A DNA stretch of 64,000 bases from Pseudarcicella hirudinis (GTDB lineage: Bacteria > Bacteroidota > Bacteroidia > Cytophagales > Spirosomataceae), in contig NZ_FOXH01000001.1 of NCBI RefSeq assembly GCF_900115665.1, positions 243,777 to 307,776 on the forward strand, read 5' to 3'. The position numbers and the translations under genes are program-made. Below are positions 52,585 to 61,842 of this stretch, one piece after another; within the stretch, counting starts at the first letter, position 1; the number at the start of each line of letters is the position of its first letter. The notes below the pieces were generated by a model. It was given only the letters and a program-made list of their open reading frames with translations, ran no database searches and was not told the DNA's origin.

Positions 52585-55500
52585 ATGCAAAAACAATTAC
52601 AAAAACAGGTATGGCTGAGAGCCATCCTCCTGTTGATTGTAGTGTCCGGCGTAATGAAGTCTCATACTTCTCATGCCGCTCCTCTAATAATCAGACATCA
52701 GAAGTCGGCAAACTTTGCTGTAACCGGAGTGGTTACAGATGAAAAAGGGCAGGTTATGCCCGGCGTGAATGTTCTGGATAAAACAACCAGAAAAGGAACT
52801 GTAACAGATGCTAACGGAAAATATACGATTTCAGTAGCCGAAGGTACAAAACTTGTATTTTCTTTCGTAGGTTATGAAACAAAGGAAGTAGCTGTAGGAA
52901 ATTCAGGTGCAGTAATCAACGTACAACTGGTAGAAGGGGCTTATCAGCTTCAGGAAGTTGTTGCAATCGGATATTCTACAGTTCGCAAGAGTGATATTAC
53001 CGGTGCTGTTTCCAGCGTAAAAGCAAAGGAATTAAACCTTTCTACACCAACAGTCGGACAGGCTTTGGTTGGTAAAGTGGCCGGTGTTCAGGTTTCTCAG
53101 GTGAGCGGAGCGCCTTACGTAAGTACTAAAATCAGAGTAAGAGGTGTTGGCTCAATCAATGCCAGCTCTGATCCTTTGTATGTTGTTGACGGTTATCCGG
53201 TTGGAAATGACTTATTTATCAACCCTAATGACATCGAAACCATTGACATTCTGAAAGATGCGGCTTCTGCGGCCATTTATGGTTCAAGAGCTGCCGGAGG
53301 GGTTGTCATTATTACAACTAAAAGAGGAAAAGACGGAAAAGGTGTATTTCAATATGATGTACAGTACGGATTGAATCAATTGAGTAAGAAAGTAGATCTT
53401 CTTAATTCGGAGCAGGCTGCACAATTATTGATTGACGGACATAATAATACCTATCGTGACCTGGTAGTAAATGCAGGAAAGCCCTGGACTGATGCCATGT
53501 TTTCAGATGATAATGCCACACGTGTTGCCAAAGTAGGAAATGCCTCTTCTGTAAGTATTCCGGCAGAATTTTATGATTTTGCTTCTCAAAAACTCATTAA
53601 ACCGAAATACAACACAGATTGGCAGGATGAATTGTATCAGACCAGTATGATGCAGAGACATAATCTCTCATTTGCCGGAGGAAACAGCACAAGCAGATAT
53701 TCAATCAGCGGTGGATATATGAGTCAGCCGGGGATTATCAAAAGCACCAAACAGGAACGTTATAATTTCAGAGCGAATATTGACGGACAAGTTAGTAAAA
53801 AGCTGAAAGTTGCCGGAAACCTGGCTGTTACTTCTAATACAAACCGTGAAGTTCAGGAAGGTCGTTTCAATCAGGGGCCTATCCTGGGAGCTTTGGTTTA
53901 CATGCCTTTTTTCAGAGCTTATAATGACGACGGAAGTTTGAGAAAAAATGAAATGGCAGGACTTTCTTCTCAGTACGCTTACCAAACTATTGAAAACCCG
54001 GTTGCTTTAGCGACAGAAACACATATTTCAAGAAAAGGTTTGCGGGGAACATTTAGCGGAAATGCAACGTATGAAATTTTACCTGGTTTATCAGGAAAAG
54101 TAAACGTTGGTTTGCAGACATATAATGAAAAATATGAGTTCTATTCGCCTACAACTTTGAGTAATGGTGCTAACCCTCCGGGCTCTCCTCAGGCAATTGC
54201 TGCGGCAAACTCAGTAGCTCAGAATCGTAATGAAACAGATAAACTGGTAGAATTTACAGCCAATTATAACAAGCAATTCGGTTCTCACGGCATCAGTGCT
54301 TTAGCCGGATATACTGCCCAGCAACTTGATATTGACCAGATCAGTCTTTCCGCAAACGGTTACCAGAATGACAGAATTGAAGAAATTACAGGAAAAGGAG
54401 CTGATCCGAGTAACTTAACCCTGAATACAGGAACAACTGGTACATTTAAGTCAACCACTACATTGCTGTCATATTTAAGCCGTGTAGCTTATAATTACAA
54501 GGAGAAATATTTCCTGACAGCTTCTTTCAGACGAGATGCTTCTTCCCGTTTTGGCCCTTTGAACCGTTGGGGTAATTTCCCTTCTGTTTCAGCAAGCTGG
54601 AATGTTTCTCAGGAATCTTTTTTCAATGAAAAATTCGGAGAAAAATACTCTCTTAAACTTCGTGCAAGCTGGGGGTTGAGTGGAAATAACAACATCGGTA
54701 ACTATAACTACCTTCAGACCATGTCGAGCCCGGTAGGAGTTGTTTTTGGAAACAATACTATCCAGTCTGCTATCGCACCTAACTCTATCCGTGATTTAAG
54801 TCTTGGTTGGGAATCTACCTCTCAATACAATTTCGGAGCAGATATCGGTCTTTTCAATAACCGTGTTTTTGTGATTGCCAACTACTATATCAGTCAGTCT
54901 TCTGATTTATTATTTAACCAGCCTGTATCTGCTGTTTCAGGAGTTTCTTCTGTCTTAACCAACCTGAAAGGTTCGAAAGTGCAGAATAAAGGGCTTGATT
55001 TACAGATTGATACACGTGTAATTCAAAGTTCTGACTTCCGTCTGAACGTAAGCGGAAACATTTCAATCAACAGAAATGAAGTGCTGGATATGGGTGGTTC
55101 AAACACGATTATCACTAACGGTGCAGAGCGTTCATATCTTACACACATCACTCAGGAAGGACAGCCAATCGGTATGTTCTATGGTTTTAAAGTGAAAGGA
55201 ATGGTTCGCCAGTCGGATATGGAAAATATTGCTGCTGATAATGCAGCCTATAATTCTGCTACGCAATCTTTCCCTAAAGGTTATGTAATCAAAGGCCCGG
55301 CACGTTCTACTGCCTCAAGTAATCCTTTGAAACCTGGAGATCTTTATTTCGAAGATGTAAACGGAGATGGTGTAGTAAATGATCTTGACAAAACAATCAT
55401 CGGAACGCCATATCCTAAATTTACTTATGGTTTTGCCATTTCTGCCACTTACAAAAACCTGGATTTCAGTTCTTCATTTAATGGTTCTTATGGTAACCAG

Positions 55501-55926
55501 GTATTGGACGGACAGGATTATTACATCTACAACATGGAAGGATCAGGAAATCAGTATGCTTCAGTAGCGGATCGTTACAGATCTGAAGCTGAGCCAGGAA
55601 ACGGAATGGTTTACAGAGCCTCACGCGGGGGAACACAAAGTAACAGTACACGTCTTTCAACATTCTATCTGCAGGATGGTTCATTCCTTCGCTGTACCAA
55701 TATGACGGTAGGTTTTACCCTGCCTGAAAAATGGTTAGGTTCTCAGAAAGCTATCTCAAATGCCAGAATTTACATAGGTGTTGACAATGCTTTCACCCTT
55801 ACCAAATACAAAGGATATAACCCTGAGGTTGATTACAACAACGGAGCAAACCTGACTCCGGGGGTTGATTATGGAAAGTATCCGTTGATGCGAGCTTATA
55901 ACATCGGTGCTAAACTTACTTTCTGA
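52585..55926 (+). CDS. SusC/RagA TonB-dependent outer-membrane transporter
   Basis: The frame opens at 52489 inside the previous gene; the ATG at 52585 gives a signal-like N-terminus (LRAILLLIVVSGVMKSHTSH). The product has 1113 residues: a carboxypeptidase-regulatory-like domain (VTGVVTDEKGQVMPGVNVLD), a plug (VGQALVGKVAGVQVSQVSGA, IYGSRAAGGVVIITTKRGKD) and a barrel ending in IGAKLTF. It imports a ligand with the SusD-like protein encoded 72 bases downstream. No degrading enzymes are linked except the propeller-like protein upstream and the ThuA/dehydrogenase genes further left. Confidence 0.96.
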   Translation: MQKQLQKQVWLRAILLLIVVSGVMKSHTSHAAPLIIRHQKSANFAVTGVVTDEKGQVMPGVNVLDKTTRKGTVTDANGKYTISVAEGTKLVFSFVGYETKEVAVGNSGAVINVQLVEGAYQLQEVVAIGYSTVRKSDITGAVSSVKAKELNLSTPTVGQALVGKVAGVQVSQVSGAPYVSTKIRVRGVGSINASSDPLYVVDGYPVGNDLFINPNDIETIDILKDAASAAIYGSRAAGGVVIITTKRGKDGKGVFQYDVQYGLNQLSKKVDLLNSEQAAQLLIDGHNNTYRDLVVNAGKPWTDAMFSDDNATRVAKVGNASSVSIPAEFYDFASQKLIKPKYNTDWQDELYQTSMMQRHNLSFAGGNSTSRYSISGGYMSQPGIIKSTKQERYNFRANIDGQVSKKLKVAGNLAVTSNTNREVQEGRFNQGPILGALVYMPFFRAYNDDGSLRKNEMAGLSSQYAYQTIENPVALATETHISRKGLRGTFSGNATYEILPGLSGKVNVGLQTYNEKYEFYSPTTLSNGANPPGSPQAIAAANSVAQNRNETDKLVEFTANYNKQFGSHGISALAGYTAQQLDIDQISLSANGYQNDRIEEITGKGADPSNLTLNTGTTGTFKSTTTLLSYLSRVAYNYKEKYFLTASFRRDASSRFGPLNRWGNFPSVSASWNVSQESFFNEKFGEKYSLKLRASWGLSGNNNIGNYNYLQTMSSPVGVVFGNNTIQSAIAPNSIRDLSLGWESTSQYNFGADIGLFNNRVFVIANYYISQSSDLLFNQPVSAVSGVSSVLTNLKGSKVQNKGLDLQIDTRVIQSSDFRLNVSGNISINRNEVLDMGGSNTIITNGAERSYLTHITQEGQPIGMFYGFKVKGMVRQSDMENIAADNAAYNSATQSFPKGYVIKGPARSTASSNPLKPGDLYFEDVNGDGVVNDLDKTIIGTPYPKFTYGFAISATYKNLDFSSSFNGSYGNQVLDGQDYYIYNMEGSGNQYASVADRYRSEAEPGNGMVYRASRGGTQSNSTRLSTFYLQDGSFLRCTNMTVGFTLPEKWLGSQKAISNARIYIGVDNAFTLTKYKGYNPEVDYNNGANLTPGVDYGKYPLMRAYNIGAKLTF

Positions 55927-55998
55927 TTTAAAAAGGGGGTTTTTGTACAAACACGAAAATCTCCTGGTACTCAAAGTCTGACTTAAAAAACTGAAATA

Positions 55999-57525
55999 AT
56001 GATAAAGAAATTCTTAGTAATAATCACCTTGACTACATTGTTTACCGGATGTAGTGAAGACTTCCTTTCGCAGACAGACCCGAACGCGGTAGCTGCAAAG
56101 GATTATTTTCAATCTGAAAATGACGTACTTCTGGCTGTAAATGGCGTTTACCAGTCTTTGCGCAGCTCAAATAATATCGGAGAAAACAGCGGACTTTATA
56201 CAGACGAGCGCTCGGATGATGCTGGTAGAAACGATAACCAGTCTAACGCCGGAGAACCGTTTCAGTTCAATGATTTTTCTATTCTGCCAAGTAATACTTA
56301 TCTGAAAAGCCACTGGCTTTCCCTTTACCAGACGATTACACGTTGTAATCAGGTTACCTCAAATATTGATAAAGTAACGTTTGTAGTGCCTGCCAATAAA
56401 GATCAGTATAATGCAGAAGTAAAATTTATTCGTGCCCTCACTTATTTCCACCTGGTGCGTAAATGGGGAGATGTTCCGTTGATTACCAAACAGTTAAATA
56501 CGACAGGTGAAATCGCCTCAAACACTTTCAGAGAGAAGAAAGAAAAAGTGTATGAACAAATCGTAGCTGATCTGAAGGAAGCTGTATCAAGCGGACTGCC
56601 TAACCAGCAGCCACTTACGGGAAAAGGAAGAGTGTCAAAAGCAGCAGCAAATGCCTTGCTGGGACAGGTTTATCTTACCATGGCAACAACACTTGATCAG
56701 GGTAACAGAACTACGAATCTGAATAATGCCAAAACGTATCTTAAAGCTGCTTACGATATGAGAGCTTTCGGTAATCTGAAAGAAATCCCTTATGCTGATG
56801 TTTTTGATGTAAACAAGAAATCTACCAATGCGGAGATTATTTTTCAGATTGTAAATAAGCAGGGGGATCTCAATTATTCTTCATCTATTGCGGCAAATAA
56901 TCAGGCTAAAGGAGAAACTATTAACTCTTTGAAACCTAGCAGCGGAGTAGGGGGAAATGTAAAAGCTGACTTGGTAAAAGAATATGAAGACAATGACCTT
57001 CGTAAAGACTTCTCTATCAAATATGCTAATGATGCTTCGGTAAAAGATTGGTACATTACTAAATTCAGAGATGCGAGTGCCGCAGCCGGAACCAGCGGTT
57101 ATGGCGGAAACGACTGGCCTTTACTTCGATACGCTGATGTAATATTAATGTTGGCAGAAGTGAACCTTTACCTGGGTGATGAGGCTTCAGCGATTCAGTA
57201 TCTTAATTTAGTTCGTGAAAGAGCTAATATGCCAAACTACCAGACTTCATTAAACAATGAGAATTACAGTAAGAAATTCCCGACATTGAAACTGGCCATT
57301 TTGCATGAAAGAAGAGTGGAACTGGCATTTGAGCACCATCGTTGGTTTGATTTGCTTCGATTCTTTACTTCAGCCGAATTAGTTACTTATATGCAGGCTA
57401 AATCACAGGCAGATTACGGAACCGCTAAGGTTTCCAATTTCGGGACCAAAGATTATTATTTCCCTATTCCGTTTGATGAGTACAAATTGAATCCGGAGAA
57501 AATGTATCAGAATCCAGGGTATTAG
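55999..57525 (+). CDS. SusD/RagB-like outer-membrane lipoprotein
   Basis: A 508-residue protein with a lipoprotein signal (FTGCSEDF, Cys18) and the classic RagB/SusD pattern: LSQTDPNAVAAKDYFQSEND, a TPR helical part (ALTYFHLVRKWGDVPLITKQ) and a C-terminal end LLRYADVILMLAEVNL then RRVELAFEHHRWFDLLRF. It forms the lid of the preceding transporter. A strong terminator hairpin follows. Confidence 0.96.
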   Translation: MIKKFLVIITLTTLFTGCSEDFLSQTDPNAVAAKDYFQSENDVLLAVNGVYQSLRSSNNIGENSGLYTDERSDDAGRNDNQSNAGEPFQFNDFSILPSNTYLKSHWLSLYQTITRCNQVTSNIDKVTFVVPANKDQYNAEVKFIRALTYFHLVRKWGDVPLITKQLNTTGEIASNTFREKKEKVYEQIVADLKEAVSSGLPNQQPLTGKGRVSKAAANALLGQVYLTMATTLDQGNRTTNLNNAKTYLKAAYDMRAFGNLKEIPYADVFDVNKKSTNAEIIFQIVNKQGDLNYSSSIAANNQAKGETINSLKPSSGVGGNVKADLVKEYEDNDLRKDFSIKYANDASVKDWYITKFRDASAAAGTSGYGGNDWPLLRYADVILMLAEVNLYLGDEASAIQYLNLVRERANMPNYQTSLNNENYSKKFPTLKLAILHERRVELAFEHHRWFDLLRFFTSAELVTYMQAKSQADYGTAKVSNFGTKDYYFPIPFDEYKLNPEKMYQNPGY

Positions 57526-57545
57526 AAATTACCTGAAATAAACAG

Positions 57546-57590
57546 CACAAAACCCTAAATCCGAATTAAGCCAGGTTTTAGGGTTTTGTG
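57546..57590 (+). terminator. Terminator of the second susC/susD operon
   Basis: Perfect 14-bp arms (CACAAAACCCTAAA at 57546-57559, TTTAGGGTTTTGTG at 57577-57590) with a 17-nt loop, 20 bases after the stop. Confidence 0.8.
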
Positions 57591-57918
57591 TTTAAACCAG
57601 ATGTACATCCTGCCGTACTGATGCTTTTAAGGTAAAAGGAATGTATAGCCTGAAGAATTGAATGATAGAATAAGGTTTTTTCTGTCGGAAAATAAAAAAG
57701 AATCCTCGTAGAAAATATGGAGGAGAGAGATGTAAGAATCGGTAGAGAGAAGAACTGGTATTGTGTTTGGATAATAAAAATTATAAATATTCTTATTTTA
57801 TCAGTTTTATTCTACGAATAAACATATTTTTAAAAAATAATTAACATCTGATAAGTGATTTTTTTTATATCTTTAGAATAAGATTAATAGCACCCTTAAC
57901 TACTAAACTAAATTTTAT
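57591..57918. other. Gene-free region
   Basis: AT-rich sequence without coding frame or clear repeats. A -7-like box TATCTTTA (57868-57875) may serve the small membrane protein gene at 57919. Confidence 0.35.
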
Positions 57919-58062
57919 ATGTCTGATTACCACTATCACAAGTATCTTGGGAGTAAGCCCAGGAAACGAAAAATGAAACTATGGACCAGAATTGTACTTT
58001 TCATAGCTGCTGTCGGTTTAGTCGGCTTAATAATCACCATTCTGACTAAGAAAGTGATTTAA
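57919..58062 (+). CDS. 47-residue small membrane protein
   Basis: ATG at 57919 to TAA at 58060-58062 encodes MSDYHYHKYLGSKPRKRKMK then a hydrophobic helix (about 24-43: RIVLFIAAVGLVGLIITIL) and a basic end. A His/Tyr-rich start, a Lys/Arg-rich stretch and one membrane helix are typical of small single-pass proteins with cytoplasmic N-terminus. No family is known. It has its own promoter-like box and an untranslated leader, which supports a real gene. Confidence 0.65.
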   Translation: MSDYHYHKYLGSKPRKRKMKLWTRIVLFIAAVGLVGLIITILTKKVI

Positions 58063-58157
58063 ATACCGGATGACTTTAAAAGGCTTTCATTTATGTGCTG
58101 AATGGGAGCCGTTTTTTACAACTTGTTCCTCGTTAATAATTTCATAGACTACGAAAA

Positions 58158-58194
58158 ACCCCGATAAGTCAGATATTCTGAAAATTACCGGGGT
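58158..58194 (-). terminator. Terminator of the Lys/Ala/Glu/His-rich gene
   Basis: ACCCCG (58158-58163) pairs with CGGGGT (58189-58194), with an inner TCAGA/TCTGA stem; on the minus strand GGGGTTTTTCG follows. Confidence 0.65.
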
Positions 58195-58231
58195 ACTTGA
58201 TAAAAGGTATTAATTCCGGAATTTTATCGGA

Positions 58232-58483
58232 TTAGTTCACTTTTTTAGCCTCTTCTTTCGCTTTTTTAGCTTCATGCTTAGCTTCGTGTTTCGCTTTTGC
58301 AGTAGCTTCTTTAGCTTCGTGTTTTACTTCTTTGGCTTCTTCCTTAGCTTTTTTAGCTTCATGTTTAGCCTCGTGTTTAGCCTCTTTTGTGGCAGTTTTA
58401 GCAGTTTCTTGAGGTGTTTGAGCGAATGCACTTACTGAAAGAACAAATGCACTGAATGCAGCAACAAAAAATTTAGTTTTCAT
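58232..58483 (-). CDS. Secreted Lys/Ala/Glu/His-rich repeat protein
   Basis: An 83-residue protein with a signal peptide (1-21, ending AFAQ). The mature part is made of short repeats of the kind EAKHEAKHEAKKAKEEAK, which form a highly charged helix; two copies are separated by EVKHEAKEATAKAK. The composition resembles LEA-like or periplasmic chaperone/spacer helices, but no function is shown. The His residues could bind metal, and the czc operon is next to it; this is only suggestive. It ends 170 bases from the small membrane gene and has its own terminator. Confidence 0.8.
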   Translation of the reverse strand: MKTKFFVAAFSAFVLSVSAFAQTPQETAKTATKEAKHEAKHEAKKAKEEAKEVKHEAKEATAKAKHEAKHEAKKAKEEAKKVN

Positions 58484-58672
58484 AACAAATTTTAATTTAA
58501 GAGATTGAAGGAATGTTTAAACTGTTAAGGTAACTGGTATTTTGAGTATTTAGTAAGGAAAACGTTTAATGCAAAACGGCATTTTTTTTGAAAAATATTA
58601 TCTGAATTTTAAGGTACTTTTTGTTTTTATCACGAATTGTTCAGTCTTACGGAAAACCTTCAGATTTGAAAG

Positions 58673-58701
58673 AATCGCCCTCCAAATATCAGAGGGCGAT
58701 T
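58673..58701 (-). terminator. Terminator of the czc operon
   Basis: AATCGCCCTC (58673-58682) and GAGGGCGATT (58692-58701), 10 bp with a 9-nt loop, 29 bases after the stop at 58730; CTTTC follows on the minus strand. Confidence 0.75.
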
Positions 58702-58729
58702 GCTGTAAAACAGACAAATAGATTACTTT

Positions 58730-61700
58730 TTACTTTAAGCTTTTTCTTCTTTCACGGCTGCTATAAATCCACTCATAAACTGTTGGAAGAATCAGCAGAG
58801 ACAAAATCGTTGCAGTAATTAATCCTCCGATTACCACAATGGCCAGTGGTTTTTGCGTTTCAGAGCCGATTCCGGTTGATAAAGCTGCCGGAAGCAAACC
58901 CAGAGAAGCCATCAGGGCTGTCATAATTACAGGCCGTAAACGGGATTTGGCACCATCTTTAATTGCTTGCACCAACGGCATTCCTTCTTTGAGATTATGC
59001 CGGAATTTATTCACCAGAATTACGCCATCCTGAGTAGCTACACCAAAAAGGGCGATAAACCCGACCCCGGCAGAAATACTGAAATTAACTCCGGTAAATA
59101 ACAGCGCCAGAATACCCCCGATTAAGGCAAAAGGCACATTCAGTAATACCAGAATGGAATCCAGTGCACTGCCAAAAGAGACGAAAAGAATGAAGAAAAT
59201 CAAAAGAATACTGATCGGTACTACAATGGAAAGCTGATGTTCTGCTCTCTCCTGATTTTCAAATTCCCCGTTCCATTTTATTTCATAACCTTTTGAGAGC
59301 CTGACGTTTTTGTTCACATTTTTCTGGGCTTCTGCAATTGTGCTTCCCAGATCCCGGCCTCTTACGGAGAATTTCACGGCGATGAAACGACTATTGTTTT
59401 CCCGGTAAATAAAGGCAGGTCCGGCAATATTACCGATAGTTGAGATTTCTTTTAACGGGATTTTTCCTCCGTTTAAGGTTGGCACCAATAGATTACTGAT
59501 TTGATCTATCGAAGAACGGTATGGCAGATCATAACGTAAACGCAGGTCAAATTTTCGTTCACCTTCATAAACCTGACTGACAGCTTTTCCACCTATTGCC
59601 ATTTCTATGACGGCATTGGCATCTGCGGCATCAATACCATATTGAGCCATTTTATCAGGATTGAGGGTGATTCTTAATTCCGGTTGACCTAAATTTCTGA
59701 AAATACCTAAATCTTCAATCCCTTTTACACGTTTCAACTGGGCAAAAACTTCATCCGCCTTTTTATCCAGGATCGTTAAGTCCGGCCCCTGAATTTTTAC
59801 AGCAATTGAGCCTTTTACCCCGGAAACAGCTTCTTCAACGTTGTCGGAAATGGGTTGAGAAAAGTTAAAATCGATGCCCCGGTATTTATTGAGTTTTACC
59901 TGCATTTCTGAAATCAGCTCATCTTTTGAAATATCTCTTTTCCACTCCTCTTTTGGAAAAAGATCCACAAAAAACTCCTGATTGAAGAAACCTGTAGCAT
60001 CTGTTCCGTCGTTTGGCCGGCCGGTTTGTGAAATCACTCCGCGGACTTCAGGAAATTGCTCAAAAACCTGTCTGAATTTGCGGGTATAATGATAACTGTC
60101 TTCCAGACTTACTGATAATGGCATGGACGCACGCACATAGATAGAACCTTCATTGAGATGAGGCAAAAACTCTGATCCTACAAAGTGAAAAGAGCCAAGT
60201 GCCAGACCAAGTGCGATCAGACCTGTAGATACCGCTCGTTTAGGATGCTGCATTACATGATCCAGTAAAGGAGCATAATTCCGGTTCAGCCATTCGATAA
60301 TCGGATTGTGTCTTTCCCTTACGTTTTTGTTGAGTAAGATGCTGCTGAGTACCGGTACAAGCGTGAGAGCCAGCAGTAAGGCACCCAATAAGGCAAATCC
60401 GATCGTAAAGGCCAGAGGGCTAAATAGTTTACCTTCTACTTTCTGGAAAGAGAATATCGGCAAAAGCGCTGTGATAATGATCAGTTTTGAAGTAAAAATA
60501 GATTTTCCCATCTCAACTGCCGTTGTCAGGATTCTCCCCATTTTTGCCCTTTTATTGAAGGCTTCCATTCCGTCATGTTCTGCCCAGTGTGCCAGCATCA
60601 CAAACAGACCTTCTACCATTACCACTGCACCATCGATGATAATACCAAAGTCGATGGCACCGATTGACAAAAGATTGGCGGTCATTCCTTTCATTCTCAT
60701 CAGAATAAAAGCAAATAACAAGGCTAACGGAATAACCATAGCAACTGTTGCTGTAGTACGCCAGTCTGCAAGGAAAATCAAAAGGATAACTGTTACCAGA
60801 AAAATACCCATTGCTACATTTTCCCCGACGGTATGAAGCGTATGGTTATTGAGTTCTGTTCTGTCGTAAAATACTTTTATTTTAACATCAGCGGGTAAAA
60901 CCGTATTGTTCAGATATTCCACTTTTGCTTTAAGGGCAGGAAGTACATCTCCGGGGTTTTCCCCTTTTCTCATTAAGACGATACCTTCTACCACATCATC
61001 GTGATTGTCTCTTCCGACAATCCCCATTTGAGGTAAAGAAGATTCCCGTACCTTACCGATATTGGTCATTCTGATGGGTACACCATTGATGTTTTTAACG
61101 ATAATTTTCTCAATATCAGGCACATTCTTAACAATACCGATCCCTCTGACCACAAATGCCTGCTGGCCTTCCCGCAAAATATCTCCGCCGACATTTACGT
61201 TAGCTCTTTGTAAAGCTCCGTAAACATCAAGTGCTGTTAATCCGTATTTCGTCAGAAGATTTGGGTTTACACTTACTTCAAAAGTCTTGATATGTCCGCC
61301 GAAACTTACCACATCAGCAATGCCCTGTACTGCCTTCAGGTTTTTTTCTACTACCCAATCCTCTAAGGTTTTAAGTTCCGTATTGGTTTTGGTCGGTGAA
61401 GTGAGTGTAAATCTGTAAATCTCTCCGGTTGGTCCGGCCGGAGGCTGTATTTCTGCCGAAACGCCATCGGGGAGGTCCACGTTAGCCAGTTTCTGCGAGG
61501 CTTCCATTCTGGCATTGAAGTTATCAACGCCATCTTCAAAGACAATTTTGATGAAAGAAAGCCCGAAAAGGTTAATAGAACGCAAGGCAGTTTTATGACC
61601 GATAGAGTTCATCTCGGTTTCGATCGGAACGGAAATGAACCGTTCAACTTCTTCTGCACTTCTTCCCTGCCATTGGGTAATAATGACAACCTCGGTATTG

Positions 61701-61837
61701 GTAACATCCGGATAGGCTTCAACCGGGGTATTATAAAAACTGATAGCCCCGGCAATCACAACAAGCAGAGTAACGAAGAAAACAACGTACTTATGTCTGA
61801 GGGAAAAGCCAATTAAGTTTTTAATAAGTTTGTTCAT
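58730..61837 (-). CDS. czcA: CzcA-type heavy-metal RND efflux pump
   Basis: The 1035-residue protein has the RND layout: N-terminal membrane helix, two large periplasmic loops and two six-helix groups. The proton-relay motif in helix 4 reads DFGIIIDGAVVMVE, the form of divalent-metal pumps (CzcA/NccA: Zn, Co, Cd, Ni) rather than the CusA form. It expels metal ions from periplasm and cytoplasm with the adaptor and outer-membrane channel encoded upstream. It starts 5 bases after the adaptor gene, so the three genes are one operon. The metal cannot be fixed from sequence alone. Confidence 0.94.
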   Translation of the reverse strand: MNKLIKNLIGFSLRHKYVVFFVTLLVVIAGAISFYNTPVEAYPDVTNTEVVIITQWQGRSAEEVERFISVPIETEMNSIGHKTALRSINLFGLSFIKIVFEDGVDNFNARMEASQKLANVDLPDGVSAEIQPPAGPTGEIYRFTLTSPTKTNTELKTLEDWVVEKNLKAVQGIADVVSFGGHIKTFEVSVNPNLLTKYGLTALDVYGALQRANVNVGGDILREGQQAFVVRGIGIVKNVPDIEKIIVKNINGVPIRMTNIGKVRESSLPQMGIVGRDNHDDVVEGIVLMRKGENPGDVLPALKAKVEYLNNTVLPADVKIKVFYDRTELNNHTLHTVGENVAMGIFLVTVILLIFLADWRTTATVAMVIPLALLFAFILMRMKGMTANLLSIGAIDFGIIIDGAVVMVEGLFVMLAHWAEHDGMEAFNKRAKMGRILTTAVEMGKSIFTSKLIIITALLPIFSFQKVEGKLFSPLAFTIGFALLGALLLALTLVPVLSSILLNKNVRERHNPIIEWLNRNYAPLLDHVMQHPKRAVSTGLIALGLALGSFHFVGSEFLPHLNEGSIYVRASMPLSVSLEDSYHYTRKFRQVFEQFPEVRGVISQTGRPNDGTDATGFFNQEFFVDLFPKEEWKRDISKDELISEMQVKLNKYRGIDFNFSQPISDNVEEAVSGVKGSIAVKIQGPDLTILDKKADEVFAQLKRVKGIEDLGIFRNLGQPELRITLNPDKMAQYGIDAADANAVIEMAIGGKAVSQVYEGERKFDLRLRYDLPYRSSIDQISNLLVPTLNGGKIPLKEISTIGNIAGPAFIYRENNSRFIAVKFSVRGRDLGSTIAEAQKNVNKNVRLSKGYEIKWNGEFENQERAEHQLSIVVPISILLIFFILFVSFGSALDSILVLLNVPFALIGGILALLFTGVNFSISAGVGFIALFGVATQDGVILVNKFRHNLKEGMPLVQAIKDGAKSRLRPVIMTALMASLGLLPAALSTGIGSETQKPLAIVVIGGLITATILSLLILPTVYEWIYSSRERRKSLK

Positions 61838-61842
61838 GGCTC

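Noticed and set aside
58158-58194. Possible further copy of the ACCCC...GGGGT regulator palindrome
   Set aside because: Only the outer CCCC/GGGG bases match; spacing is 25 bases and the centre differs, so it is a terminator stem.
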